This document shows positions 1 to 9,490 of a stretch of DNA of 64,000 nucleotides, one piece after another. Within the stretch, counting starts at the first letter, position 1, and the number at the start of each line of letters is the position of its first letter. The position numbers were made by a program, and so were the translations under genes. This DNA is from Micrasema longulum (taxonomy: Eukaryota > Arthropoda > Insecta > Trichoptera > Brachycentridae): contig JAGVSM010001140.1 in the NCBI GenBank assembly GCA_022494885.1, positions 1 to 64,000 of the forward strand, given 5' to 3'. The notes under the pieces were generated by a model. It searched no databases, had not been told where the DNA came from, and worked only from the letters and a program-made list of their open reading frames with translations.

Positions 1-355
1 TATTAATTAATGTTTTTTTTAATTTCAATCAGATTCCTTCCTTAAACTCCTTGTAATTTCTTCCCATTAATTTCTTTTTACTGGATTTTTAGTAATACTA
101 AAACTATATTAACTGACATTAAATACATTTTTGAGAATCGCATTCATGAATAAAGTGCACCCTTGTTGGTGAGAAGAGCCGAGTTTGAAATTTGCAAAAA
201 GAATTCTATATTTGAAAATAAATTATTTTATGTTTTGGGATTCAACCATAAACAAGTACCTAGGTAGCTACTTATCAATGAAAAGTCTTTTTCCAAGGTA
301 ATAGCAGGCAAGCCAACGTTCAGGCAGGACAACGTCTGTCGGGTTCGCTAGTATT
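1..355 (-). repeat. Interspersed repeat T, copy 1
   Basis: Read on the minus strand it starts near TACTAGCGAACCCGACAGAC and continues through TTGTCCTGCC, CTCGGCTCTTCTCACCAACA and GTGCACTTTATTCATGAATG. The same order of blocks recurs at 22427-22825 (+) and, less complete, at 50013-50230 (-). No coding capacity is visible. It probably extends beyond the window start. The class is unknown; no clear terminal inverted repeat was seen. Confidence 0.75.
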
Positions 356-954
356 TTATATAATGGGAAACGTTAAAAACAATTTATATATTTATATTAT
401 ATTATATTTTTTGATTTTTTATGACGGCTGTTATCTAACATTCAATAATTTGTATGTGTCAATATTTTCGAACAAAAAATAAATAAAAACGAAAACATGT
501 TGCCTCCGTTTGCTGACAGTTACAATAAACTCTGCACATCTAGAATAATTGTTTCTGAGCAACTTTTCCTTTACACATGTGGCGCATATTCCTGCATACA
601 ATAATTGAGAAACACTGTTCAACGTCTACCCTCTCACAAAACTATCAACTTAACACTTCTATACTAACTTGTTTATTTGCGTAAAATAAGTTTTTGTATC
701 GTACGCAATTTTTTATCGTGTGGTATGTTTAAATGCTCGTAAACAATGTAATTAATTAACTGTCAGCAATTCATTTCAATCACTGAAGACGAATTACTAA
801 TCTAATAAATAAATTACAGTCGAGAAATAACGACTTCGTGAACAAGTGGAAGCGTAAAAAAAATCATTTTTAAAAGCATTTAAAAATTTTTTTTTTGTTT
901 AAAAACACAACCGACTTCGATAAATAAAGGAGTAACAAATTTCTTACCGGGGCC
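356..954. other. AT-rich unassigned DNA
   Basis: I see nothing recognisable here apart from A/T runs. Short open frames in this stretch have low-complexity translations and no motif. Confidence 0.5.
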
Positions 955-1200
955 TCATTTATTTATTTATTTATTTTGTTCATTAACGCCCAAAAAGCAT
1001 TTACAAAAAATAAAAATAAAATACATGCTAACATACTAAACAATAAACAGAATATACAGAAAACATTTGTGAAATTAGTTAAAAAGGATATGATAAAAAG
1101 TTTTACAAAGTAAAAAAAAAAACACAATAATAACAAAGGTATGCAAGAAAAAACAGTAAACATATAAACAAAAAATGCAAAGATATAAGCTTATGAAATA
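955..1200 (-). mobile_element. Probable LINE 3' end (minus strand)
   Basis: The stretch opens with a (TTTA)n run and then ATTAACGCCCAAAAAGCATT. On the minus strand this reads as a 3' untranslated region ending in an AAATA-type tail. A comparable block (AAAAGCCCATTGGGCGTG plus a tail) ends the insert at 42890-43172. No coding sequence remains. Confidence 0.35.
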
Positions 1201-1652
1201 AATTCTGTAAGGCAAACAATAAATAAAGTGTTACGGTAAGCAAGAAAGACATTTTTAAGTTAAATTAATAAACAAGCAAGCATATATTATCACGAAAAAA
1301 TAAGAAATAAAAATATGTATCTATGAAATGCGTATTTACCAATACTACAGTGCAATTTGATATAATGGTAAAAAATAAAAAAACAAATATAAGGTAATAA
1401 AAATAAACAAGTAAGTATTTTTTTTAATTTATGAAATTGAATTGTCAATAATATTTTGACGAGCAGCTACAAATAAACTTGATATTATGGACTAATAAGA
1501 TGGTAAAGAATTGGACAGAATGTCTGCAGCCGTTCCATAAGTGTTACCTAACCTATGCACTATGCAGTCTCGGTATCAATGAATTATTTTGTTGGTTGGA
1601 AGAAGTACTGGAGCAATGAAACAATAAAGAATAGAATGATAAGACTGTTCAT

Positions 1653-1752
1653 ATAACCTTCATGTAAATAAATAAATAAAGATACGCTGATATTGGTGTA
1701 CCAATTCAGTGCCCTATGCACCATTAGGTGTGGATAGGGAATAATGAATATA
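1653..1752 (+). mobile_element. SINE-2 3' fragment
   Basis: It contains the SINE-2 tail blocks CTTCATGTAA, TTGGTGTACCAATTCAGTGC, TATGCACCATTAGGTG and GGGAATAATGA. The tRNA-like head is missing. The fuller copy at 15110-15347 shows the same order. Confidence 0.65.
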
Positions 1753-1950
1753 CTATTCTTTAATAATATGCATGCCTCCACTTTCTATTATTTTATTTAA
1801 GAAATTTACGGACAATGTCAAATTTAAACCATTTATATAACGAAAAACAATAATAATAAAGTAACAAATAATAGAAGGTTTACAACAAAGACAAGCAAAG
1901 ACACGTTAATACATTTGACAGGCATTATGGAATCCAAGTTAATTCTACAA

Positions 1951-2995
1951 ATATACAGTCTATTTATTGGGAATATTTCTTTAGCCTATTTGTAAAAAAA
2001 CTCAATTTACAATCAAAATAATTTACATCTAGATTTTCATTTACAAATCTAATCATTCTGGGTAGAGGCTCATGGAAACCAAAATTAATATTATGATGGC
2101 CGAGGAACAGAATTTTATTATTTCTGAGTCTACGTGAAGGAACATTAAGATTTTTTTTTAAGCCAATCAACAGTGTTAAGTAAGCCCTAATAGATTGGCA
2201 TCTATGAGTAATACTTAATCTAAACATTCTTAAAATCTGCTTAAATTAACAAAGTTTATAATAAACAAAACGGATGTATGTATATATCATAATCAAGGCG
2301 GAAATGGCAAGTGTGACATCGTGAGTCAAGAGAGACAACACCGCTTGCTTCTTAAATGCCTGCCCTTGCTGTAGGAACACATTGGCATTACCGTTTAGTG
2401 AGATTTCGTTCACAACAGGATACTCATAACACTTAGGATCCTTGGCAGAGGGGAAAAGAATCAGATGTTCGTTTTATAATTTCCCACAGCAATGACAGAA
2501 TTGGTACGCAAGTTACGGCGATGTACATTAAGGTTTATCTGAGCAAGGATATCATGGGCATCCATACAGTTAGATATTAATTTGTGCAAGAATATCAAAC
2601 CAGCCAAAATCCTTCTGAATTTTTAACTAGAGGTATAAACGTACTCTAGACGATCATAATAGTTGATTATGAACGTATTTGATCCTATCCTAAATGTCAA
2701 CTATTAGTTTTTATCTTAATGGTGGATTATTTGTTGGAGAATAGTCGGGACATCAAATAAACTATTAATTATCTCAAACATGCTAATTAAATCTGCATAA
2801 AATCGACATTGTGAGAGACTGGATATATTTGGGAAAAGTTCCATGTCGGTATAGTTATGGTGATCTCTTGTGATTCCTAGGTTGAACGCAATTTTTCTTA
2901 TAAATTCATGCTGAACTGATTCGATGCGATTTATATGAGTAACATATGAAGGAGACCATATTACGAAGGCGTATTCAATTCTGTTATTATGTTGT
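1951..2995 (-). pseudogene. LINE A reverse-transcriptase C-terminal fragments
   Basis: The minus strand carries two blocks of a non-LTR retrotransposon C-terminus. Block one (about 2690-2995) reads RIEYAFVIWSPSYVTHINRI and then SVQHEFIRKIAF, the usual region just after the reverse transcriptase palm. Block two (1964-2227) includes RRLRNNKILFLGHHNINFG. A related stretch with NVHRRNLRTNS lies between them (about 2470-2640). Relatives sit at 19812-20130 and 59432-60850. The catalytic motif is absent and stops interrupt the frame, so it is a dead 5'-truncated or rearranged copy. Assignment to the Jockey/CR1 group is an inference from motif style. Confidence 0.7.
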
Positions 2996-3100
2996 ATCCC
3001 AACTCAACACAGGGCTTTTGGCCTCATAAAGTTAAGGATACGTTTTTTTTTTTTGTAATATGTATCTTTATATGAAAAAATAAAAACAAAAATCAAACAA
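2992..3100 (+). mobile_element. Repeat L 3' end
   Basis: The block CCAACTCAACACAGGGCTTT then GGCCTCATAAAGTTA and GGATACG is followed by T/A runs. Minus-strand relatives lie at 36882-37115 and 45052-45250. It looks like the 3' untranslated end of a LINE that abuts LINE A. Confidence 0.55.
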
Positions 3101-3690
3101 ATACCACCTGTAAATATAAACTTATTATTGCAATAAATGATCCAATACCCGAAAGGATCCTAGTGACTTATGGAAGAGCTGGCCATAGGTATTACAGGCA
3201 TATACTACCTTCGCAGGTAACTTCCTGTGCTTACAAATTATATATTACAACGTTTGTATAAGCATGACTTGTACGCTATATGCAATCACCTGTCTCACAT
3301 GCAGAACCCAAAAACACATTTTTTTATTTATCTTATCATACATTAAACTTATTAGATTTTCACGGCCGTTCCAATGCACAATAAGTTTTTCTGTAGCTCA
3401 ATCACAAATAACTATCGACGTGCTTAAAACATGCTAAGCATTTGAGCGATCACTTTTATTACAAAAATCATTTTTAATTAAACGTGCGGAGGACGAGGCG
3501 GACTTATCTCTGCTCGGTTTCCTCATTCAAGATTTTTATCTGGGAGTCATCAAATCAGTCGTTCGGGGTTTAGGTTCTACTTATCCGCGTGGACCGTATT
3601 AGTTTAAAAAAAAAAACCAACATGCTATAAGCTAACACCAATGTGCCCTGATAAAAATATAAAAAAATACTTTTATTAGGTTAAACCTTT
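3101..3690. other. Unassigned DNA
   Basis: No coding or repeat signal was recognised between the repeat L fragment and the Penelope-like end at 3.7 kb. Confidence 0.4.
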
Positions 3691-3699
3691 TTAATTTTA

Positions 3700-3915
3700 C
3701 TATAATTAGTGCACGATGGCGTAAGCTTCCAATTGCGTGTGTCCTATCGGCGCGTTGGTTTTTATATATTTTTGCAACTACTGTAGTGATGGTTCATAGT
3801 GGAGTCTGCGTGTTGGTGTAATTAATGTCCTGACAAAGAGCGAGGATGCGTCTCGAAACCAGTAGACATAGTAGATAGGTCGTAATGTACAAATATTAAC
3901 TAACATTTACAGATT
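3700..3915 (+). mobile_element. Penelope-like element terminal fragment
   Basis: This matches the 3' terminal block of the Penelope-like remnant at 20990-21410: a TGTTGGTGTA lead, then TGTCCTGACAAAGAGC, TGCGTCTCGAAACCAGTAGA and a trailing ACAAATATTAACTAACATT. No coding sequence is left. Class assignment rests on the association with a Penelope-like C-terminus at the 21-kb copy. Confidence 0.55.
3825..3868 (+). ncRNA. Degenerate hammerhead-ribozyme-like motif
   Basis: Stem I arms ATGTC and GACAT pair perfectly, and GAAAC-CA-GTA is in the right place. However, the core reads CTGACAA instead of CTGANGA and stem II is weak, so self-cleavage is unlikely. Confidence 0.4.
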
Positions 3916-4130
3916 ATAATGGTGATTTTTAGCACGAAGAGGTAACGCAGAAAATTTATCAACTAATTCGCAAACCATCTGATAGAAAATAATCATAATA
4001 TCAATAAAGACTGGATTAAAAGTACTTCATGTTGAAAATAAAATATTGAAATTAGACAACTTAGAAATCTTAGAAATTCAAAAAGCGATTCATAACAAGA
4101 AAAAAATCATGAATAACCTAATAAAAAAAT

Positions 4131-4305
4131 CGGGTTGTGGTCCAGTGGTTAGTGTCTCGGACGCACGGACCAAAGGACTGTGGTTCGAATCCCACTCTAC
4201 CCCAACTTGATTCCATTTTCTAATAGTTAGCTCAACTCGTTGAAAATGGCCCTCAAAATTAAAACATTTGGGTAAATCATAAGAACGGAAATATTTCTTT
4301 TTAAA
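4131..4305 (+). mobile_element. SINE-1 copy with tRNA-like head
   Basis: The first about 73 bases are tRNA-like. The A-box-like GTGGTCCAGTGGTTAG and the B box GGTTCGAATCC are at the right spacing and are followed by CACTCTACCCCA. A non-tRNA body follows, ending near GGGTAAATCATAAGAACGG. Related copies are at 31190-31320 (+) and within 33060-33150 (-). The internal A and B boxes are RNA polymerase III promoter elements. I call it a SINE, not a tRNA gene, because the body is shared between copies and the cloverleaf is imperfect. Confidence 0.7.
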
Positions 4306-4324
4306 ATAAAAAAATAATAAAACT

Positions 4325-4565
4325 ATATTTCATTTAGTCGACTCCTTTCTAGTTTCGAAAATATGCATCTCTAATTACCACCCTTTCAGGAAAAAAATAC
4401 TTGATTTGTTAGTTTTACGTGTAGTATTTCGTAAACATGGATAAAATAAAATAGGAAATAATTCATTATTTACGTAAACCTTAACGAAGAAGCTTGTTTG
4501 GTTTGAATCCGGTTGGTTGAAAAAAAAAATAGTGGTTTTATTTATATTATTATAGTGAATAACCA
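4325..4565 (+). repeat. Repeat P2 with hammerhead-like end
   Basis: It shares with 33340-33590 the ordered blocks TTCGAAAAT, ATTACCACC, ACTTGATTTRTT, CGTGTAGTATTT, TTACGTAAACCTT and GAAGCTTGTTTG. The end at 4478-4517 (ACC, TTAACGA, TTTGAATCCGG, TTGGT) is a decayed version of the hammerhead-like arrangement seen at 33524-33563. Probably the terminal region of a second Penelope-like family (inference). Confidence 0.5.
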
Positions 4566-5810
4566 TAAAGTTGGTGCTTCAAACCTAGAATTAAGAATAG
4601 TCCAGAAACCGCATATGCACATCAAACAGAAGACGACTCAACTACTCATAAATGAGTAGGTTTACGTTTTGACCCATTAGTTTCTTTGTAGACGTCGGCG
4701 TCGCTCAGAACGCAACTCCTGATTCGAATTTAACCATACCGTGTTATGTCCTTTTAAAGTGTAGAAATACTGCTAGGATCTTAAAGAAACAGGATGCAAT
4801 CACATTTCATTTGTAATTATCAAATGAATGTGTCACAAATGCATTACTTAAAAATTTAATTATTTTTCTATCTGTCAGATTGTCGAAGAAACAAAATGGA
4901 AATTTCGTTGGTGTTGCCAGGGTAGTAAATTGTTTTACTCTACTTTGCTCATATAATAAGAGAAATAATGAAAATTGAACCTCGGATTAAACAACGCCGT
5001 GGTGGACATTTGGCCGACATTATCTTTAAAACATAAAATATTATTTAACATGATATAAAAATATCCGTTTTATGTAAAATAAAATTTGTCTTTTATTTTC
5101 AGTTCAAAGTTCATTAATTCAAATACTCTTATTAAATGATTCTGTTGTATCAATCAATGTTTCCAAAAGCACAATAAAATTTTAGAAAACTTAAAAAAAT
5201 GTTTTTTTTTACCTTACATTTGTGTTATGGTTATATTCTTCGCGATCTGGCAATATTATTCGGTGACTTCAAGTATGCGCGCGGCGAATGTGTGTCCAAG
5301 TGGAAGAATTATTGAACACAGTCCGCTGTATTCAAATATGATTCTACGCTTCTTCTGGACTATTTTAAATTCTATGGCTTCAAATATAAAATTTGGTAAT
5401 AAAATACATGTTTAGTTATAAGTTATAATGGTTCGTCTCTAGCTCGCTGTGTCCTCTGTCATTACATAAATAAAAATATGATTAGGCATGCTTAATTCTA
5501 CACCCAAACTAGAAATCTTTGAGGAAGTGACTGATTCTGATTTAGCATATTTTTGTCACAAACTAGAATAAACAAAGCAAGCGCACATACACACGCGCCC
5601 ATAGTTGTATTGTTCCTGATAAATACATATTATTCAACCATATTGGTAATCCGAGATCTAAAATATAGCTTTGTTTCAAAGCAACGTATGAAACATTTTA
5701 TTTTAAATTTTGAAGCATTCAATATTTTATTTATCACTAGAAAATTTTAGGTACAAACAGAAAAAACAAAGCGTTGCAAATCGATTGGAAATTAAACATA
5801 AATAAAATGA
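4566..5810. other. Unassigned AT-rich DNA
   Basis: Nothing recognisable was found. Open frames at 5227-5415 and 5553-5750 are short, with no motif or family resemblance. Confidence 0.4.
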
Positions 5811-5814
5811 AATT

Positions 5815-6060
5815 AACAATGTTTTGAGTATGTCCAAATGTTTGCAGACTGGCTGGATTTCCTCCCTGAGACAGTTATTCCGATCTAAATTTGTTGCAAC
5901 AGAGGGAAAACATTTTTGACAAGGGAATATAGAAGTTTAGGCATTTACAGGGCTTATGACCTGTCATTGGCTGGTTAAAGTGGCCACTTTACACACTGTG
6001 TAATATTCACCATTTTGCTTAAGTTTAAACATCCACTTTTCCTCAACTCTCTTCTTTTTA
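5815..6060 (+). mobile_element. Foldback MITE M, copy 1
   Basis: It starts near CAATGTTTTGAGTATGTCC and runs through AAATGTTTGCAGACTGGCTG, TTGTTGCAACAGAGGGAAAA, TTACAGGGCTTATGACCTGT, CATTGGCTGGTTAAAGTGGC and CACTTTACACACTGTGTAAT. The same blocks recur at least nine times in the window in both orientations. It is non-coding. The symmetric copy at 32703-33050 and the short copy at 34922-35078 show that the family has long terminal inverted repeats. Confidence 0.7.
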
Positions 6061-6124
6061 GGTTTTAATTATCTCTTTTGGTTCAAAAGTTATGATGTTT
6101 TAGAAATAATAATACCTTTCAGTT

Positions 6125-6290
6125 CTCACCAACCACGTTCTGGAAAGTCGTCGAAGATGATCCAACGGCTCGATTTGGTTGAACTTTGGAACCCAGGATT
6201 TTCACGGGAGACAGGAGGAAAAAGGAACTTTGACGATCGGATTTCCTGAACGTCCACATACTTCACTAAGAAGTAAATGTGAAAAACAGA
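6125..6290 (+). pseudogene. LINE G C-terminal fragment (diverged)
   Basis: It aligns block by block with 31395-31660: TTCTGGAAAGTCGTCGAAGA, then GACGATCGG, then GTCCACATACTTCACTAAG. The matching copy at 31.4 kb encodes a typical LINE C-terminus. This copy is too decayed to translate. Confidence 0.4.
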
Positions 6291-6559
6291 AAGATGTTTC
6301 GTGATATAACTCACAACTGATGTTGTAAAAGGGTTGTTCAGTATTATCTGGTGTAAAATGGCCAGTGGAGGTGAGAAGGTGGTTTAGTTAGCAACAAGCT
6401 AATGAACTAACATAACTTATCACCGTCAAAATTGGGGAAATAAGATTGATGGTGACAGGCAAATTAACTATATAGACTAACGTTCACTGCCTAATAGCCG
6501 ATACGTTTTGAATCTGGGCTTGGAGTGGGAGATTTAGCAAAACGTAAACTGTCGCCTTC

Positions 6560-6720
6560 CACACAGTAGCTAGGTTCTTTATAGTCCTGGGCCTGGAGGG
6601 CGAGAACTATTCACGGGGACCCGTCACAATAGATCTTCACAGGTCGCAGTGACGTCAGGAGCTTGCATAGCATTGACCCCCACCGCTAAGAATAAGAATA
6701 AGAACGTTCACTGTCGGTGA
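6560..6720 (+). mobile_element. Possible retroelement 3' end with TAAGAA tail
   Basis: GC-richer than its surroundings (GGGCCTGGAGGGCGAGAAC, CACGGGGACCCGTCACAAT), it ends in TAAGAATAAGAATAAGAA, a microsatellite-like tail of the kind retroposons leave. It contains a TGACGTCA palindrome at 6650-6657. No second copy was found in this window, so the call is weak. Confidence 0.25.
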
Positions 6721-7280
6721 TGGGGGCATTGAAAGTAATAACTGAAAATGCAAAAAACTCGAATCTTTAAATAACAAATACTATTAAAAAATAAATGAAA
6801 TCAACAAATAAACGTAATCAATAACATATAAATGTTGAAAGTATTTTTCGAAATGTGCAGATCTAAAAAGGGGCAATTAAACCTCTAAAACGAATCCAGT
6901 TGAAAGGAGGGGGCTTTGAATTATCTGATGAAAAATACCAAAATAAATCAAATGTAAATACTGCGATTTTACTTTGTAAATGTTTATGGCCCTTCACACC
7001 AATAGAATTTTTCTGAAACAGTGCGCGATGTCAATAACACTTCTCATCGAATTTCTGACAGCATCACATCATCCATCGTCATCTCAGATGATGGACGCTG
7101 CAACTCAACGCTGGAAAGAAATGCTACTCGTATATTGACACGGTATAACAGACCAAATAACGGCACCAAATGATTTTAGAATTTGACATCAGTACCACGA
7201 GCACAATTTATTTTGGATAAAATAAATAACACCAGGAGTCGGGTTTGATTTCCGTTGTACTGCAGCTGACTTTTAATTCA
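6721..7280. other. Unassigned DNA
   Basis: No recognisable coding, RNA or repeat signal. Confidence 0.4.
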
Positions 7281-7309
7281 GAGGTCCAAAGTTTTTTTTT
7301 TCTTTTTCT

Positions 7310-7816
7310 TTTTTCTACATCCGTTCCTAAATGGAGCATTTGGCCTGCGCCAGACGCCTCTAGGAAACTACATGCAATCTTGCGTCCCTTAGTTCTGCCA
7401 AATAAAGTCTAAATATCGTCATTGACAGCCTTTCAGGTTGGAGGAGCCCATCGGTGGGAAGAAAAGGCCACTTAGATTAAGGCTCTTCTGAGGCATCTGC
7501 AGAACGTGTGCGAGCCAGGTCCACCGCCGCACCCTAAAAAAATGCTCGTTATTCCTTGCTTTCTTATCAATGCTTTCTGCCCAGTTCTTTTTCTATCTGT
7601 GTTATAATGAACAGTAAGCAGTGGTCGTCCGGGGCGTCGAGAACCTGATGCCCCGTAAAGAAGGCAAGCGTGGTTAAGCCTCTCAGAAGGCTTCTCCAGT
7701 ATATGGCTCAGCCAACACAACATCATTTTATTATACAAATGGCTTCTGTTGAACTGTCCATTATTTTTAAATAATATCAACTTTCGCATACCGAATCGAA
7801 CCACTAGAAACTGCAA
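7310..7816 (-). pseudogene. LINE G C-terminal region
   Basis: The minus strand reads CWLSHILEKPSERLNHACLL and then SGSRRPGRPLLTV. This is the layout of a non-LTR retrotransposon C-terminus (W-x-x-H-I/V-x-R/K, later GxRRxGRP). The last 200 bases align with the end of the 31.4-kb copy (CTCCATTTAGGAACGGATGT). No reverse transcriptase or endonuclease remains, and the frame breaks after about 7472. It is a dead 3' fragment. Confidence 0.6.
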
Positions 7817-8415
7817 AGTATTTTGTTCTAATTTTGGTCATGTAGTCCTTTAGACGGCACCCAAAGAAATGGTAATTTGGTAAAATAAAATTTGAGAAAT
7901 AATCCACATGTGTTAAAGACTCGTATATTTGTACAGTGGTATATTTAAAAAAATATATATTTTACTCCCCTTTATAAAAACAAGTTTGGTAATTACGAGT
8001 TTTATAATTTAGGCCGACGATATCATTTCTTTCCTACCTTTAAAAAAAAATAATATACAGCAAAATGCATTTACCGGGGTTTCGATAAGGACTGCAAATC
8101 TTCTGGGATTTATTTGTTCTTCAAAGTATGTAATTCTATTTATAAAATTATATATATATAACTGACTATGACTGTGTTCATAGAATATTTAAGTGTGTAT
8201 GTTTCATTGAGGAAGATACATTGTTTTGATGTATGGACAAAGTTCAAATGAAATCTATCAACAATAATCATTATGTGCAAACAAACGTAGCATATTATTT
8301 TTTCTCACTGTTGTGGCTGTTTTTGTCGCCTGAAAAATTAAATAAATGGCAAATAACTTAAAAGAGCCGAAATTATGGAAGAATTATAAATTAAATCTAG
8401 ATAATATGTTTTCGT
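7817..8415. other. Unassigned DNA before satellite
   Basis: Nothing recognised; AT-rich sequence with short A and T runs. Confidence 0.4.
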
Positions 8416-9353
8416 ATGATTATTTTAATTTTATTTTATTTTATTTCATTTTATTTCATTTTATTTCATTTTATTTCATTTTATTTCATTTTATTTCATT
8501 TTATTTCATTTTATTTCATTTTATTTCATTTTATTTCATTTTATTTCATTTTATTTCATTTTATTTCATTTTATTTCATTTTATTTCATTTTATTTCATT
8601 TTATTTCATTTTATTTCATTTTATTTCATTTTATTTCATTTTATTTCATTTATTTCATTTTATTTCATTTTATTTACATTTTTATTTCATTTTATTTCAT
8701 TTTATTTCATTTTATTTCATTTTATTTCATTTTTATTTCATTTTATTTCATTTTTTATTTCATTTTATTTCATTCTTATTTCATTTTATTTCCATTTTAT
8801 TTCATTTTATTCCATTTTATTCCATTTTATTCCATTTTATTCCATTTTATTCCATTTTATTCCATTTTATTCCATTTTAATCCATTTTATTTCATTTTAT
8901 TTCATTTTATTTCATTTTATTTCATTTTATTTCATTTTATTTCATTTTATTTCATTTTATTCCATTTTATTCCATTTTATTCCATTTTATTCCATTTTAT
9001 TCCATTTTATTCCATTTTATTCCATTTTATTCCATTTTATTCCATTTTATTCCATTTTATTCCATTTTATTCCATTTTATTCCATTTTATTCCATTTTAT
9101 TCCATTTTATTTCATTTTATTTCATTTTATTTCATTTTATTTCCTTATTTTATTTCATTTTATTTCATTTTATTCTCATTTTATTTCATTTTATTTCATT
9201 TTATTTCATTTTATTTCATTTTATTTCATTTTATTTCATTTTATTTCATTTTATTTCATTTTTTTATTTTTATTTTATTTTATTTTATTTTATTTTATTT
9301 TATTTTATTTTATTTTATTTTATTTTATTTTATTTTATTTTATTTTATTTTGT
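8416..9353. repeat. TTTTATTTCA decamer satellite array
   Basis: About 0.94 kb of a 10-bp unit. Pure TTTTATTTCA runs from about 8430 to 8650, followed by a degenerate part with indels. Blocks of the variant TTTTATTCCA at about 8806-8880 and 8958-9105 alternate with the original unit, and the array ends as a TTTTA pentamer from about 9263. The long open frames here (8346-9365 and 8416-8880) are products of the repeat period and are not genes. Confidence 0.97.
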
Positions 9354-9387
9354 ATTTACTATTGAAATATACGCAAAACGGTAAATG

Positions 9388-9490
9388 TTAAACAGTGTGT
9401 AAAGTAGCCATTTAAACCAGCCAATGACAGGTCATAATCCCTGTAAATGCCGAGATTTCCATATTTTCTACTCTAAAATGTTCTCCTTTT
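9388..9490 (-). mobile_element. Foldback MITE M fragment
   Basis: On the minus strand it reads GGCTGGTTTAAATGGCTACT and CACACTG, preceded by CAGGGATTATGACCTGTCAT. It is one arm of the family described at 5815-6060, lying directly against the decamer satellite. Confidence 0.7.

Noticed and set aside
3825..3868. Calling the 3.8-kb and 55.7-kb hammerhead-like motifs active ribozymes
   Set aside because: Each has lost an essential core base (CTGACAA; CAGACGA with AAAA), so they are treated as decayed relatives of the 21.3-kb motif.
8346..9365. A 339-codon open frame, repetitive F/I/L/H/S protein
   Set aside because: It is entirely the translation of a 10-bp satellite, which stays open because the unit has no stop in this phase. 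A second frame over the same repeat is also open.
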